A stretch of 64,000 bases of DNA, taken from contig CAKTYU010000002.1 of assembly GCA_934633985.1 (NCBI GenBank), positions 111,261 to 175,260 of the forward strand, read 5' to 3'. The position numbers were made by a program, and so were the translations under genes. Of the stretch, positions 24,563 to 32,355 are shown piece by piece (positions within the stretch are counted from its first letter, which is position 1; each line of letters begins with the position of its first letter). This DNA comes from an uncultured Clostridia bacterium (GTDB taxonomy: Bacteria > Bacillota > Clostridia > Christensenellales > CAG-138). The notes below the pieces were generated by a model. The model did not search any database. It had not been told where the DNA came from and was given only the letters and a program-made list of their open reading frames with translations.

Positions 24563-25467
24563 GCAATAATATGCAGAACCTCAAAATTTACGACATTATA
24601 GATCAGCTTGAGGATCTTATAGAAAACAGCCCTAAGCCTAAGCTCTCCGGCAGCGCCACCAAGCGTACCGTGGACGTTGAGGAGGTTTTTGACCTTCTCG
24701 GCGACCTTAAGACCACTATCCCGGAGGATATACGCCGGGCAAACAGCCTTATGATAGAGGCTCAAAACACCATAGACAGCGCAAACGACACCGCACGGGA
24801 GACCATCGACGCCGCAAACACCCGGGCCGACGCCATAGTTGCGGAGGCACAGAACAAGGCCAATTTAGTGCTGGAAAAGGCCCGCGAGGAGTATGAGCGC
24901 CTCATAGCGGAGGACGAGATATATCAGGAGGCCCAAAAGAGGGCGCAGCTCCTTGCCGCAAAGGCGGAGTACAACGCAAACGAGGTATTTGAGAATGCCA
25001 AGACCTATGCGGACGACATACTGGCAGATCTTGAAAGGTTCCTGGACGAGTACAAGAACCTCGTCAACGTAAACCGCAGCGATCTCGGCGCAAGGGCGAG
25101 GGTAGCCACCCCCGTTCAGCCTATACCGCAGTTCACCCAGCCCTCAAAGCCTGCGATGAGCGCCGACGACGTTATGGCGAGTGTACAGCAGCAGGCGGCG
25201 GTCTCTGCCGCAGCCGCGGCGCAGCCTGCGCGCAAGCCGGTATCCCCCCAGCCCAAGAGCGAGCCGCGCAACTCCGTATCCGAGAGCAACCGCGGCAGGC
25301 GCAGGGCAGCCGAGCCGATAGACGACTTCGACGACGAGGACGATGACGATTATTACGACGACGAGGACGATGACGACAAGAAGGGCGGCTTCCTGTTCGG
25401 CCTGTTCAAGAAGCATAAGGACTTCGATGATGACGACTTCGACGACGATGACGATTTTGACGACTAA
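24559..25467 (+). CDS. Coiled-coil protein with extremely acidic C-terminus, unknown function
   Basis: A 302-aa protein without signal or membrane segment. Residues about 55-185 form a long Ala/Glu/Arg-rich helix resembling DivIVA or ATP synthase subunit b coiled coils (IVAEAQNKANLVLEKAREEY). A Pro/Gln/Ala-rich linker follows (190-250). The tail has two Asp clusters flanking a short hydrophobic-basic insert, GGFLFGLFKKHK. The insert could be an amphipathic membrane-contacting helix shielded by acid. Its start overlaps coaD. A terminator follows, convergent with ylbJ. Related proteins occur at this position in Clostridia as far as I recall, without known function; cell division or envelope scaffolding is a guess. 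Confidence 0.75.
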   Translation: MSNNMQNLKIYDIIDQLEDLIENSPKPKLSGSATKRTVDVEEVFDLLGDLKTTIPEDIRRANSLMIEAQNTIDSANDTARETIDAANTRADAIVAEAQNKANLVLEKAREEYERLIAEDEIYQEAQKRAQLLAAKAEYNANEVFENAKTYADDILADLERFLDEYKNLVNVNRSDLGARARVATPVQPIPQFTQPSKPAMSADDVMASVQQQAAVSAAAAAQPARKPVSPQPKSEPRNSVSESNRGRRRAAEPIDDFDDEDDDDYYDDEDDDDKKGGFLFGLFKKHKDFDDDDFDDDDDFDD

Positions 25468-25477
25468 AGCATAAGCC

Positions 25478-26485
25478 TTACCGCGCCCCATCCGGGGCGC
25501 TTTTTATTTTGGCCTTTTTATACCGCCCCGCCGCGCCAAGCATCATCACAGCCGACAGCGCGACGAGCATAGCGCCCAGCGCCGCGGCGATGGAGAGAGT
25601 ATTGCGAAGCAGCGTATCCGCCGTGACAGGCCGGTACACCGGCAGCGGCAGCGGGAACAGGGTGAGCAAAATATAGGCTACGGCGGCGGAAATAAGGCCC
25701 TGCATGAGCTTTGCGGAAAAATAGCGCAGGAAGGGCAGCGGCGCAAAGGCGAGCGACTGGGCGTATATGCACAGCCCGCCGAAGGAAAACACGAAGGCGG
25801 CGGCGGCGCCCAAGGGGCGCATGGCTATGCCCAGCCCGCTAAGAGCCGCGCTTCCTCCTGCCATCTCAAGCATGCCGTGCAGTAGGGCGAAAGGCAGGGA
25901 AGCGGCCCCGCCAGCGCCCAGCATGGCAAAAAGACCGCCCATAAGCGCCGAGAAGAACACGATCGCCGCGCAGATATTTAGCATCGCATAAACGCTGCTT
26001 TGCAGGGCGTTTGACAGCAGGCGCAGGGGAGAGGGGCAGGGTGCATGAGGGCGGGGCCTTATGTGTATAGGAAAGAAGAGGAGCATTATCGCCGCGGCAA
26101 AAAACTGCGCCGGAAGTATGTAGAGCGCGAGCCGCGGGCAGCCCACCATGCCGGAGCAGAAGGAGGCGTATATAAAAATGGGGCTCACGTTGTTGAGTAT
26201 GGCGGCGGAGCGGGCGTCTGGCTGGCCATAGCCCGAAAGGAGCCTTGCTCCCGCAGGCGCGCCGGAGATGAGGGAAAGGAATATGAGCGAGGCGCGCTCG
26301 AGCTTGCCGGATACGCCGATATTCTGCATTACATGGGCGCAGACGAAAAAGGGCAGCAGGGTGGGCAGCAGCGAATCGCGCCAAACAGAAAAGCCCGCCG
26401 CGGCCTGTGAAACGGCGGCAGGGCTATATAGGAGCAGCACGCAGCAGCAAAGCGCGCATACCGAATATGTGACGAGCCTTTTCAA
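25478..26485 (-). CDS. ylbJ: Sporulation integral membrane protein YlbJ-like (Gate/nucleoside-recognition domain)
   Basis: A membrane protein of about 335 aa with eight or more hydrophobic segments and the Gate pattern: DSLLPTLLPFFVCAHVM near the start, LLSGYGQPDARSAAILN, and a second repeat from about 170. YlbJ (SpoVV) of Bacillus is needed for moving dipicolinic acid in late sporulation. The Bacillus gene is next to coaD and tmcAL, the same neighbourhood as here. The start is unclear. A TTG at 26485 has GGAGG nine bases upstream; ATG 26503 has no site and would contain the GGAGG inside its own coding region. TTG is preferred. Confidence 0.85.
   Translation of the reverse strand: MKRLVTYSVCALCCCVLLLYSPAAVSQAAAGFSVWRDSLLPTLLPFFVCAHVMQNIGVSGKLERASLIFLSLISGAPAGARLLSGYGQPDARSAAILNNVSPIFIYASFCSGMVGCPRLALYILPAQFFAAAIMLLFFPIHIRPRPHAPCPSPLRLLSNALQSSVYAMLNICAAIVFFSALMGGLFAMLGAGGAASLPFALLHGMLEMAGGSAALSGLGIAMRPLGAAAAFVFSFGGLCIYAQSLAFAPLPFLRYFSAKLMQGLISAAVAYILLTLFPLPLPVYRPVTADTLLRNTLSIAAALGAMLVALSAVMMLGAAGRYKKAKIKSAPDGAR
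25483..25505 (+). terminator. Terminator of rsmD-coaD operon, inside 3' end of ylbJ
   Basis: GCGCCCC/GGGGCGC stem (25483-25489 and 25494-25500) and T5. It lies within the last codons of the convergent ylbJ gene, so the two transcripts overlap at their ends. Confidence 0.85.
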
Positions 26486-26533
26486 AATAACATACCTCCG
26501 CATACCGTCGGTTATGTGTATGCGGCGCGGCGG

Positions 26534-27739
26534 TCAAACTATGATCAGGGGATGGGAAAAGTCGGATATTGCAGGCGACGGGGAGGGCCTGCCCAGCGCC
26601 GCTATGTCGGCGCAGCGCAGCTCTATCGCCATAAGCTCACGCTGCTTTTCGTTGAGCTTGGCTACGTCCTTGTAGCGCGTGACCACGGGAAGCTCTGACC
26701 TTTCATGGAGGGCGGAGAGCAGGGGCTGCGCTTCGCGGCGTATGCCTAACACGCGGATAAACAGGCCGTCCGGCCTTTTCATGGGGCTGCCGTAAATGCC
26801 CAGTAGGGCGCACATGCATATACGCTTTAGCCGGGCCATGGTGTAGCGGCGGCTCTTTACAGCGCTTAACACGGAGCCTATATCCGCATGAGCGCGGCAG
26901 GCGGAATATATGAGGTTTTCCAAGCCCTCGGATACGTCCGGCAGAGCCCTTAGCTGCTCGCTGTCCATGCGGCGCAGCGCATATACCGTCTCCCGGGAGA
27001 GGCTTTGCAGCGTTATGGGGGCGGCGTTGCCCAGCGCGCCGAGAATGTCATTGTAAACGCACTCCGGCACATAAGGCCTTATGGGCCCGGCCTCGCCGGA
27101 GGCGATAGCTTGCCGTATGCTTGACGCGCTGGAAAAAGCGCCGCAGGCGCGGGCGCTGTCGTGGGCGACCCCGGCGCGGCATATTGCGATGGGCCGCAGG
27201 GCGGCGTCCGTGCGGCGCAGGGCGCGTATGTATTCTATGCCGAGTATGTCGTTTGGGGAGGAAAGCGCCGAGGCGATATCCGAGGGAAAATACTCGCAAA
27301 AGGCGCGGGCTCTCCCGTCGGGGTAGGAAAGGCCGCGGGAGATGTTGAACCTTATGAGCGCCTTAAGCTCCTCCGCCTCGCTGCCGAGCGCCTCTGCTGC
27401 GCGGCAAAGCAGCGCCGTATCTCCGCATTCGCTGCCGAAGGCTATGGAATCCGCTATGCCGCTTTTGGAAAGCAGCGTTACGCCGCCTAAGGCAAATGCC
27501 TCCGCGCTCGCAAGGGCGAAGGGAGCGGGCAGCGCGATCACCATGTCAGCGCCGTTCTCCAGGGCCCATTTGGCCCTGAGCCGCTTATCGAACATGGCGG
27601 GCTCGCCGCGCTGGACGAAGTCGCCGCTCATTACGGCCACGGCAAAATCCGCACCGGAGGCCTCCTTTGCTTTTTGCAGCTGATAGGCGTGACCGTTGTG
27701 AAAGGGGTTGTATTCGGCTATTATCCCTACTGATCTCAT
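26534..27739 (-). CDS. tmcAL: tRNA(Met) cytidine acetate ligase (YlbM)
   Basis: Uses ATP and acetate to acetylate C34 of elongator tRNA-Met, preventing misreading of AUA as Met. That matters here because AUA codons are very frequent. The 401-aa protein opens with IIAEYNPFHNGHAYQL (HxGH nucleotidyltransferase motif), then VAVMSGDFVQRGEPAMFDK and LPAPFALASAEAFALGGV. It heads a minus-strand unit with ylbJ 30-50 bases downstream, as in Bacillus ylbM/ylbJ. Acetate for the reaction could come from the adjacent divergent pta-ackA pathway. Confidence 0.93.
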   Translation of the reverse strand: MRSVGIIAEYNPFHNGHAYQLQKAKEASGADFAVAVMSGDFVQRGEPAMFDKRLRAKWALENGADMVIALPAPFALASAEAFALGGVTLLSKSGIADSIAFGSECGDTALLCRAAEALGSEAEELKALIRFNISRGLSYPDGRARAFCEYFPSDIASALSSPNDILGIEYIRALRRTDAALRPIAICRAGVAHDSARACGAFSSASSIRQAIASGEAGPIRPYVPECVYNDILGALGNAAPITLQSLSRETVYALRRMDSEQLRALPDVSEGLENLIYSACRAHADIGSVLSAVKSRRYTMARLKRICMCALLGIYGSPMKRPDGLFIRVLGIRREAQPLLSALHERSELPVVTRYKDVAKLNEKQRELMAIELRCADIAALGRPSPSPAISDFSHPLIIV

Positions 27740-27827
27740 GCCTATATTATACGATAGCCGGGCCCTTGGGGAAAGGGAGAAAATAAACGGGAAATTTGCT
27801 TATGCGCTGTTGTATTTGGAAATCTTA

Positions 27828-27836
27828 TGTTATAAT
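27828..27836 (+). promoter_or_regulatory. Extended -10 promoter for pta-ackA
   Basis: TG-T-TATAAT at 27828-27836 with a TTGTAT only 15 bases upstream (27810-27815). It sits 66 bases before the pta start codon. Confidence 0.6.
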
Positions 27837-27901
27837 ACAAGAGTATAGGTATGCTTATAGCGGAAGTATCATAAGGCAGATTTTTGAAAGGAGACAGAAT
27901 A

Positions 27902-28900
27902 ATGTCCATCATCGAAACCATCAAAGAAAAAGCAAAAGCTGACGTAAAGCACATAGTGCTTCCCGAGGGAAGCGAGGAGCGTACCGTTCAGGCCGCGCGG
28001 CTGATAACCGATCAGGGCATCGCCAAGGTCACCCTTATCGGCAAGAGCGAGGATATCAAGGCCGTCGCCGCCAAGTTCAATGTGAACGTTGACGACATCG
28101 CAATGGTCGATCCCGCCTCCTCCGAGCTGTACCCCGGATACTGCGAGAAGTTCGCAGAAATGCGCGCAAAGAAGGGCGTCACCCTCGAGCAGGCGCAAAA
28201 GACCATGCTGGATCCCCTGTTCTTTGCCGCTATGATGGTTTATGATGACAAGGCGGACGGCTTTGTTTCCGGCGCGATAAACACCACCGGAAATACGCTC
28301 CGCCCCGGCCTCCAGATAATAAAGACCGCAAAGGGCGTATCCACTGTTTCAAGCTGCTTTATAATGGAAGTCCCCAACAAGGCCTACGGCGACAACGGCG
28401 TGCTGGTATTCGGCGACTGCGCGGTAAACATCGCCCCCACCGCGGAGCAGCTTGCAGCCATAGCCATAAGCTCCGCCCAGAGCGCAAAGGCGCTTTGCGG
28501 TATGGAGCCCCGGGTAGCCATGCTTTCCTTCTCTACCAAGGGCAGCGCCAAGCATGAGAACGTGGATCGCGTGGTGGAGGCCACCAAGCTGGTACACGAG
28601 CTTGCCCCCGAGCTCAACGTGGACGGCGAGCTTCAGGCGGACGCGGCGCTGGTGGAAAAGGTCGGCCAGCTCAAGAGCCCCGGCAGCCCCGTCGCCGGCA
28701 AGGCCAACGTGCTTATATTCCCGGATCTTCAGGCGGGCAACATCGGCTACAAGCTGGTTCAGCGCCTTGCGGGCGCAGAGGCAGTAGGCCCCATCTGCCA
28801 GGGCTTCGCAAAGCCCATCAACGACCTGTCCCGCGGCTGCAGCGTTGACGATATAGTATCCGTCGTGGCTATCACCGCAGTTCAGGCACAGAATATGTAA
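27902..28900 (+). CDS. pta: Phosphate acetyltransferase
   Basis: Interconverts acetyl-CoA and acetyl phosphate. The 332-aa short form is the one typical of Firmicutes. Diagnostic stretches are HIVLPEGSEERTVQAA, FVSGAINTTGNTLRPGLQ and MLSFSTKGSAKHENVD. ATG 27902 has AAGGAGAC upstream; the in-frame ATG at 27884 lacks a site. Codon choice shifts to ATC, GAG and CGC/CGT compared with neighbours, a sign of high expression. It forms an operon with ackA 23 bases downstream. Confidence 0.97.
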   Translation: MSIIETIKEKAKADVKHIVLPEGSEERTVQAARLITDQGIAKVTLIGKSEDIKAVAAKFNVNVDDIAMVDPASSELYPGYCEKFAEMRAKKGVTLEQAQKTMLDPLFFAAMMVYDDKADGFVSGAINTTGNTLRPGLQIIKTAKGVSTVSSCFIMEVPNKAYGDNGVLVFGDCAVNIAPTAEQLAAIAISSAQSAKALCGMEPRVAMLSFSTKGSAKHENVDRVVEATKLVHELAPELNVDGELQADAALVEKVGQLKSPGSPVAGKANVLIFPDLQAGNIGYKLVQRLAGAEAVGPICQGFAKPINDLSRGCSVDDIVSVVAITAVQAQNM

Positions 28901-28923
28901 TTATTATCGGAGGAAAAACATAA

Positions 28924-30120
28924 ATGAAAATTCTCGTAATCAACGCAGGCAGCTCTTCCCTTAAGTACCAGCTCATAGACCTGGATCACAGCAGCGTGAT
29001 AGCAAAAGGTATATGTGAGCGCATAGGCATACCCGGCTCCGTGATCTCCTACAAGTCCGCCAAGGGCGACAAGTACGAGAAGCAGCAGGATATGAAGAAC
29101 CACGAGGACGCTATCGCCCTGGTTCTCGAGGTACTTGCGGATCCCAAGATCGGCGTGATAAAGAACATGAGCGAGATAGACGCCGTCGGCCATCGCGTGC
29201 TCCACGGCGGCGAAAAGCTCTATGATCCCATCGTCATAGACGATGAGGTGCTTAAGGCGATAGAGGACTGCATACCTCTCGGGCCCCTTCACAATCCCGC
29301 CAACCTTATGGGAATCCGGGGCTGCATGGCCGTCATGCCCGGCGTACCCATGGTAGCGGTATTCGATACCGGCTGGGGCATGGCCATGGAGAAGTCCCAT
29401 TATATGTACGCTCTGCCCTATGAGGCATACGAGAATTATAAGGTACGCCGTTACGGCTTCCACGGCACGTCCCACAGGTACGTCACCGGACGCGCCCTCG
29501 AGCTGTTAGGCAATCCCGACGCAAAGGTCATCACCTGCCATCTCGGCAACGGCTCCAGCGTAAGCTGCTCCAAGGCCGGCAAGTGCGTGGATACCTCCAT
29601 GGGCCTCACCCCTCTTGAAGGCCTTCCCATGGGCACCCGCTGCGGCAGCATCGACCCCGCCATCATGCCCTTCCTCATGGATAAGACCGGCATGACCGCC
29701 AAGGAGATGGATACCTACATGAACAAGAAGAGCGGTATGCTGGGCGTCTCCGGCATCTCCAGCGACTTCCGCGATCTGGGCGCGGCCGCCGAGAAGGGCG
29801 ATGAGCGCGCAAAGCTGGCCCTGGATATGTTCGTATATGCCGTAAAGAAGTACATCGGCGCATACGCGGCGGCCCTCAACGGCGCGGACGCCATAGTATT
29901 CACCGCCGGCGTAGGCGAGAACGACCGCGAGGTGCGCAGGGACGTCCTCAAGGATATGGAGTACATGGGCATAGTGGCCGATTTCGACTACAACATGAGC
30001 TGCCCCAGGGGCGAGGAGGTCTGCATAAGCAAGCCCGAGAGCAAGGTGAAGGTCTTTGTTATCCCCACCGACGAGGAAATGACCATCGCAAGGGATACCG
30101 CAAGGCTCGTCACAAAATAA
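28924..30120 (+). CDS. ackA: Acetate kinase
   Basis: Makes ATP and acetate from acetyl phosphate, the energy-yielding end of acetogenic fermentation. The 398-aa protein has ILVINAGSSSLKYQLID at the N-terminus, HGGEKLYDP, the catalytic region VFDTGWGMAM and HGTSHRYV, and ITCHLGNGSSV. It follows a GGAGG ribosome-binding site. Codons show the same highly expressed pattern as pta. A strong promoter for the next operon begins four bases after its stop, and I see no terminator between. Confidence 0.98.
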   Translation: MKILVINAGSSSLKYQLIDLDHSSVIAKGICERIGIPGSVISYKSAKGDKYEKQQDMKNHEDAIALVLEVLADPKIGVIKNMSEIDAVGHRVLHGGEKLYDPIVIDDEVLKAIEDCIPLGPLHNPANLMGIRGCMAVMPGVPMVAVFDTGWGMAMEKSHYMYALPYEAYENYKVRRYGFHGTSHRYVTGRALELLGNPDAKVITCHLGNGSSVSCSKAGKCVDTSMGLTPLEGLPMGTRCGSIDPAIMPFLMDKTGMTAKEMDTYMNKKSGMLGVSGISSDFRDLGAAAEKGDERAKLALDMFVYAVKKYIGAYAAALNGADAIVFTAGVGENDREVRRDVLKDMEYMGIVADFDYNMSCPRGEEVCISKPESKVKVFVIPTDEEMTIARDTARLVTK

Positions 30121-30124
30121 CCAG

Positions 30125-30153
30125 TTGACAAATTAACGCCTTATAGATAAAAT
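30125..30153 (+). promoter_or_regulatory. Sigma-A promoter for DUF177-rpmF
   Basis: TTGACA (30125-30130), 17-base spacer, TAAAAT (30148-30153). It starts four bases after the ackA stop and 30 bases before the DUF177 gene. Confidence 0.85.
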
Positions 30154-30182
30154 ATGTAAGGTGTGCTCTTGAAAGGAAAAGT

Positions 30183-30692
30183 ATGAAGCTGAACGTTGCA
30201 CAGGAACTCAAGCAGCCGGGCCGGATAGGCAGATGCCATGAGGACGTGATCCTCGACAGGCAGGAATATCTCGGCAGGGAGCTTAAATTCGCCGCTCCGC
30301 TTACGGTAGAGGGCGAGTACTTCTTTGACGGCGAGGGCTTCAGCTTCAAGGGTACGGCTACCACAAGGCTGGATTCCGAATGCGCCCTTTGCGGCAAGCC
30401 CTTCATCGAGGAGCTTACCTTCGACTTCGACGAGCGCTTTCTCCGGGAGCCGGAGCCGGACAGCGAATGCTACGGCTATACCGGCGAGGAGCTGGACGTC
30501 AGCCAGATGCTCCTTGACGACTTGTTCCTCAATCTGCCTGTTTTCAGCAGGTGCAGCGAGGATTGCAAGGGGCTTTGCCCGGTTTGCGGGTGCGATTTGA
30601 ACACAGATCAGTGTTCCTGTGTTAGAGAGAAAGATAAGGAAAACCCTTTCTCCGCTCTGGAGCAGCTGTTGTATCACGATAAGGAGGTGTAA
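30183..30692 (+). CDS. DUF177 (YceD-type) protein upstream of rpmF
   Basis: A 169-aa cytoplasmic protein of the YceD/DUF177 family. It is almost always encoded just before rpmF and is implicated in 23S rRNA accumulation in some bacteria and plants. It has paired Cys motifs: CALCGKPF in the middle, and C-x3-C with CPVCGCDL near the end. These suggest a metal-binding fold. The acidic DVSQMLLDDLFLNLP segment is the family's most conserved part. The gene stops two bases before rpmF. The start follows GAAAGGAAAAGT. Confidence 0.9.
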   Translation: MKLNVAQELKQPGRIGRCHEDVILDRQEYLGRELKFAAPLTVEGEYFFDGEGFSFKGTATTRLDSECALCGKPFIEELTFDFDERFLREPEPDSECYGYTGEELDVSQMLLDDLFLNLPVFSRCSEDCKGLCPVCGCDLNTDQCSCVREKDKENPFSALEQLLYHDKEV

Positions 30693-30694
30693 CC

Positions 30695-30877
30695 ATGGCA
30701 GTCCCTAAGAGAAAAACGTCTAAGGCAAGGCGCGATCAGCGCAGAGCCCATTGGAAGTTGACCGTTCCCGGTATCGTGGAATGTCCGCAGTGCCATGAGC
30801 CTAAGCTGGCTCATCGTGTATGCAAAAAGTGCGGCTATTACGACGGCAAGCAGGCAGTTGCGGTCGATAACGACTAA
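30695..30877 (+). CDS. rpmF: 50S ribosomal protein bL32
   Basis: A 60-aa ribosomal protein beginning AVPKRKTSKARRDQRRAHW. It is the zinc-binding type, with CPQC and CKKC pairs. Strong AAGGAGG before the start. It is followed by a terminator, so DUF177-rpmF is a separate unit from plsX, although this gene order is widely conserved. Confidence 0.98.
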   Translation: MAVPKRKTSKARRDQRRAHWKLTVPGIVECPQCHEPKLAHRVCKKCGYYDGKQAVAVDND

Positions 30878-30902
30878 TATCGCCTGAAAAAATTTAAAAC
30901 TC

Positions 30903-30935
30903 AAGGGGCTCTCGCAAAAGGGCCTCTTTTGTTTT
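30903..30935 (+). terminator. Terminator after rpmF
   Basis: A nine-pair stem AAGGGGCTC/GGGCCTCTT (30903-30911 with 30920-30928, two G-T pairs) followed by TTTGTTTT. Confidence 0.75.
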
Positions 30936-30985
30936 AGTTAAAAATATTGTATAATATCCTTTAGCATTATATTAGGAGACGACAG

Positions 30986-31993
30986 ATGAGAATAGCTGTT
31001 GATGCCTTCGGCGGCGACAACGCCCCGGCGGCGGTGGTGGAGGGCTGTATAGACGCCCTGAAAAAGTATCCCGACATGTCCGTTACCCTCTGCGGCGATG
31101 AGGAGCGGATAAGGGCTGAACTGGAAAAGCATCGGTATAACGGCGGGCGGCTGGATATTCTTCACGCGCCGGAAATAATAACCTGCGACGAGCAGCCGAC
31201 CTTTGCCATACGCAGAAAGAAGGATTCCTCCCTCGTAAAGGCCATGGAGCTGGTGCGCGACAGGAAGGCCGACTGCGTGGTATCGGCGGGCAGCACCGGC
31301 GCGGTGCTGGCGGGGGCCACATTCATAATAAAGCGCATAGAGGGAGTAAAGCGCCCGGCCATAGGCGTGGTGTTCCCGGCGGAAAAGGGCTGCGTGCTGA
31401 TAATGGACTGCGGCGCAAACGTAGACTGCAAGCCCTCCTACCTTCAGCAGTTTGCAGTGATGGCCTCTGCGTATATGCACGACATAATGGGGGTGGAAAA
31501 TCCAAGGGTGGGCTTGCTCAACAACGGCGCGGAGGCCGAAAAGGGAAACGAGCTTACCAAGGCCACATATAAGCTGCTGGAGCAGACGCCCGTAAACTTT
31601 ACCGGCAACTGCGAGGCGAGGGAGATACTTTCCGGCAGCTTTGACGCGGTGATCTGCGACGGCTTTGCGGGAAACATCGTGCTCAAATATACCGAGGGCC
31701 TTGCCGCAGCCTTGATGAATATGCTCAAAAAAGAGCTCATGGCGGATACGCGCAGCAAGCTGGGCGCCGCAATGGTGAAGCCCGCCTTCAGGCGGTTCAA
31801 AAAGGTGATGGATTACACCGAGTACGGCGGAGCGCCCCTTTTGGGGGTGGACGGCGGCGTGATAAAGGCCCACGGAAGCTCAAACGCCAAGGCGTTTGCG
31901 GCGGCGCTGGGCCAAGCGAGGAGCTTTGCCTCCGGCGGTACCAACGAAACCATACGCCGCGCCGTAGGGTCGCTGCCGGATGTGGCGGACTGA
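30986..31993 (+). CDS. plsX: Phosphate acyltransferase PlsX
   Basis: Makes acyl-phosphate from acyl-ACP, the first step of PlsX/PlsY phospholipid synthesis. The 335-aa protein begins RIAVDAFGGDNAP. It contains VSAGSTGAVLAGATF and CDGFAGNIVLKYTEG, both diagnostic. A TATAAT box lies at 30950-30955 with only a weak -35. The start follows TTAGGAGACG. fapR and the fab genes that often surround plsX are absent: acpP follows directly. Confidence 0.97.
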   Translation: MRIAVDAFGGDNAPAAVVEGCIDALKKYPDMSVTLCGDEERIRAELEKHRYNGGRLDILHAPEIITCDEQPTFAIRRKKDSSLVKAMELVRDRKADCVVSAGSTGAVLAGATFIIKRIEGVKRPAIGVVFPAEKGCVLIMDCGANVDCKPSYLQQFAVMASAYMHDIMGVENPRVGLLNNGAEAEKGNELTKATYKLLEQTPVNFTGNCEAREILSGSFDAVICDGFAGNIVLKYTEGLAAALMNMLKKELMADTRSKLGAAMVKPAFRRFKKVMDYTEYGGAPLLGVDGGVIKAHGSSNAKAFAAALGQARSFASGGTNETIRRAVGSLPDVAD

Positions 31994-32001
31994 ATAGAGG
32001 A

Positions 32002-32030
32002 TTGACATAAAAATAATATGCGGCTAAACT
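32002..32030 (+). promoter_or_regulatory. Sigma-A promoter for acpP-rnc-smc-ftsY
   Basis: TTGACA (32002-32007), 17-base spacer, TAAACT (32025-32030). A TATAAT at 32030-32035 is too far from the -35 (22 bases), so TAAACT is the better -10. Confidence 0.65.
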
Positions 32031-32070
32031 ATAATTGTTTATCGGTATAACCAGAAAGGCGGTATTATAT

Positions 32071-32292
32071 ATGGATTTTGAAAAGATTCGCGAAATGCTA
32101 TCGAGGCAGATGGATATCCCCAAGGAGTCCATAACCATGGATTCCAGGCTCGTGGAGGACCTTAAGGCCGATTCGCTTGACGTGGTGGAGCTTATAATGG
32201 ATATCGAGCAGGAGTACGGCATGCAGGTTCCGGAGGAGGAGCTGCCCAACGTACATACCGTGGGCGATATACTAAGGGTAATGAATAAATAA
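32071..32292 (+). CDS. acpP: Acyl carrier protein
   Basis: A 73-aa acidic four-helix protein that carries growing fatty acyl chains. The phosphopantetheine attachment Ser is S35 in LKADSLDVVELIM. ATG 32071 has AGAAAGGCGG upstream; the frame is open to 32035 without a site. It lies between plsX and rnc. A strong stem-loop follows, which may set the excess of acpP transcript over rnc-smc. Confidence 0.97.
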   Translation: MDFEKIREMLSRQMDIPKESITMDSRLVEDLKADSLDVVELIMDIEQEYGMQVPEEELPNVHTVGDILRVMNK

Positions 32293-32303
32293 CTATACTT
32301 CAA

Positions 32304-32339
32304 AAAGTACCCGCATCTTACGGTGGATGCGGGTACTTT
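32304..32339 (+). terminator. Attenuator or partial terminator between acpP and rnc
   Basis: A perfect 14-bp stem, AAAGTACCCGCATC at 32304-32317 with its complement at 32326-32339, and an eight-base loop. Only TTTGG follows, so termination is probably partial. The rnc ribosome-binding site (GGAGGA) starts a few bases later. Confidence 0.65.
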
Positions 32340-32355
32340 GGTATGGAGGAAGCAA

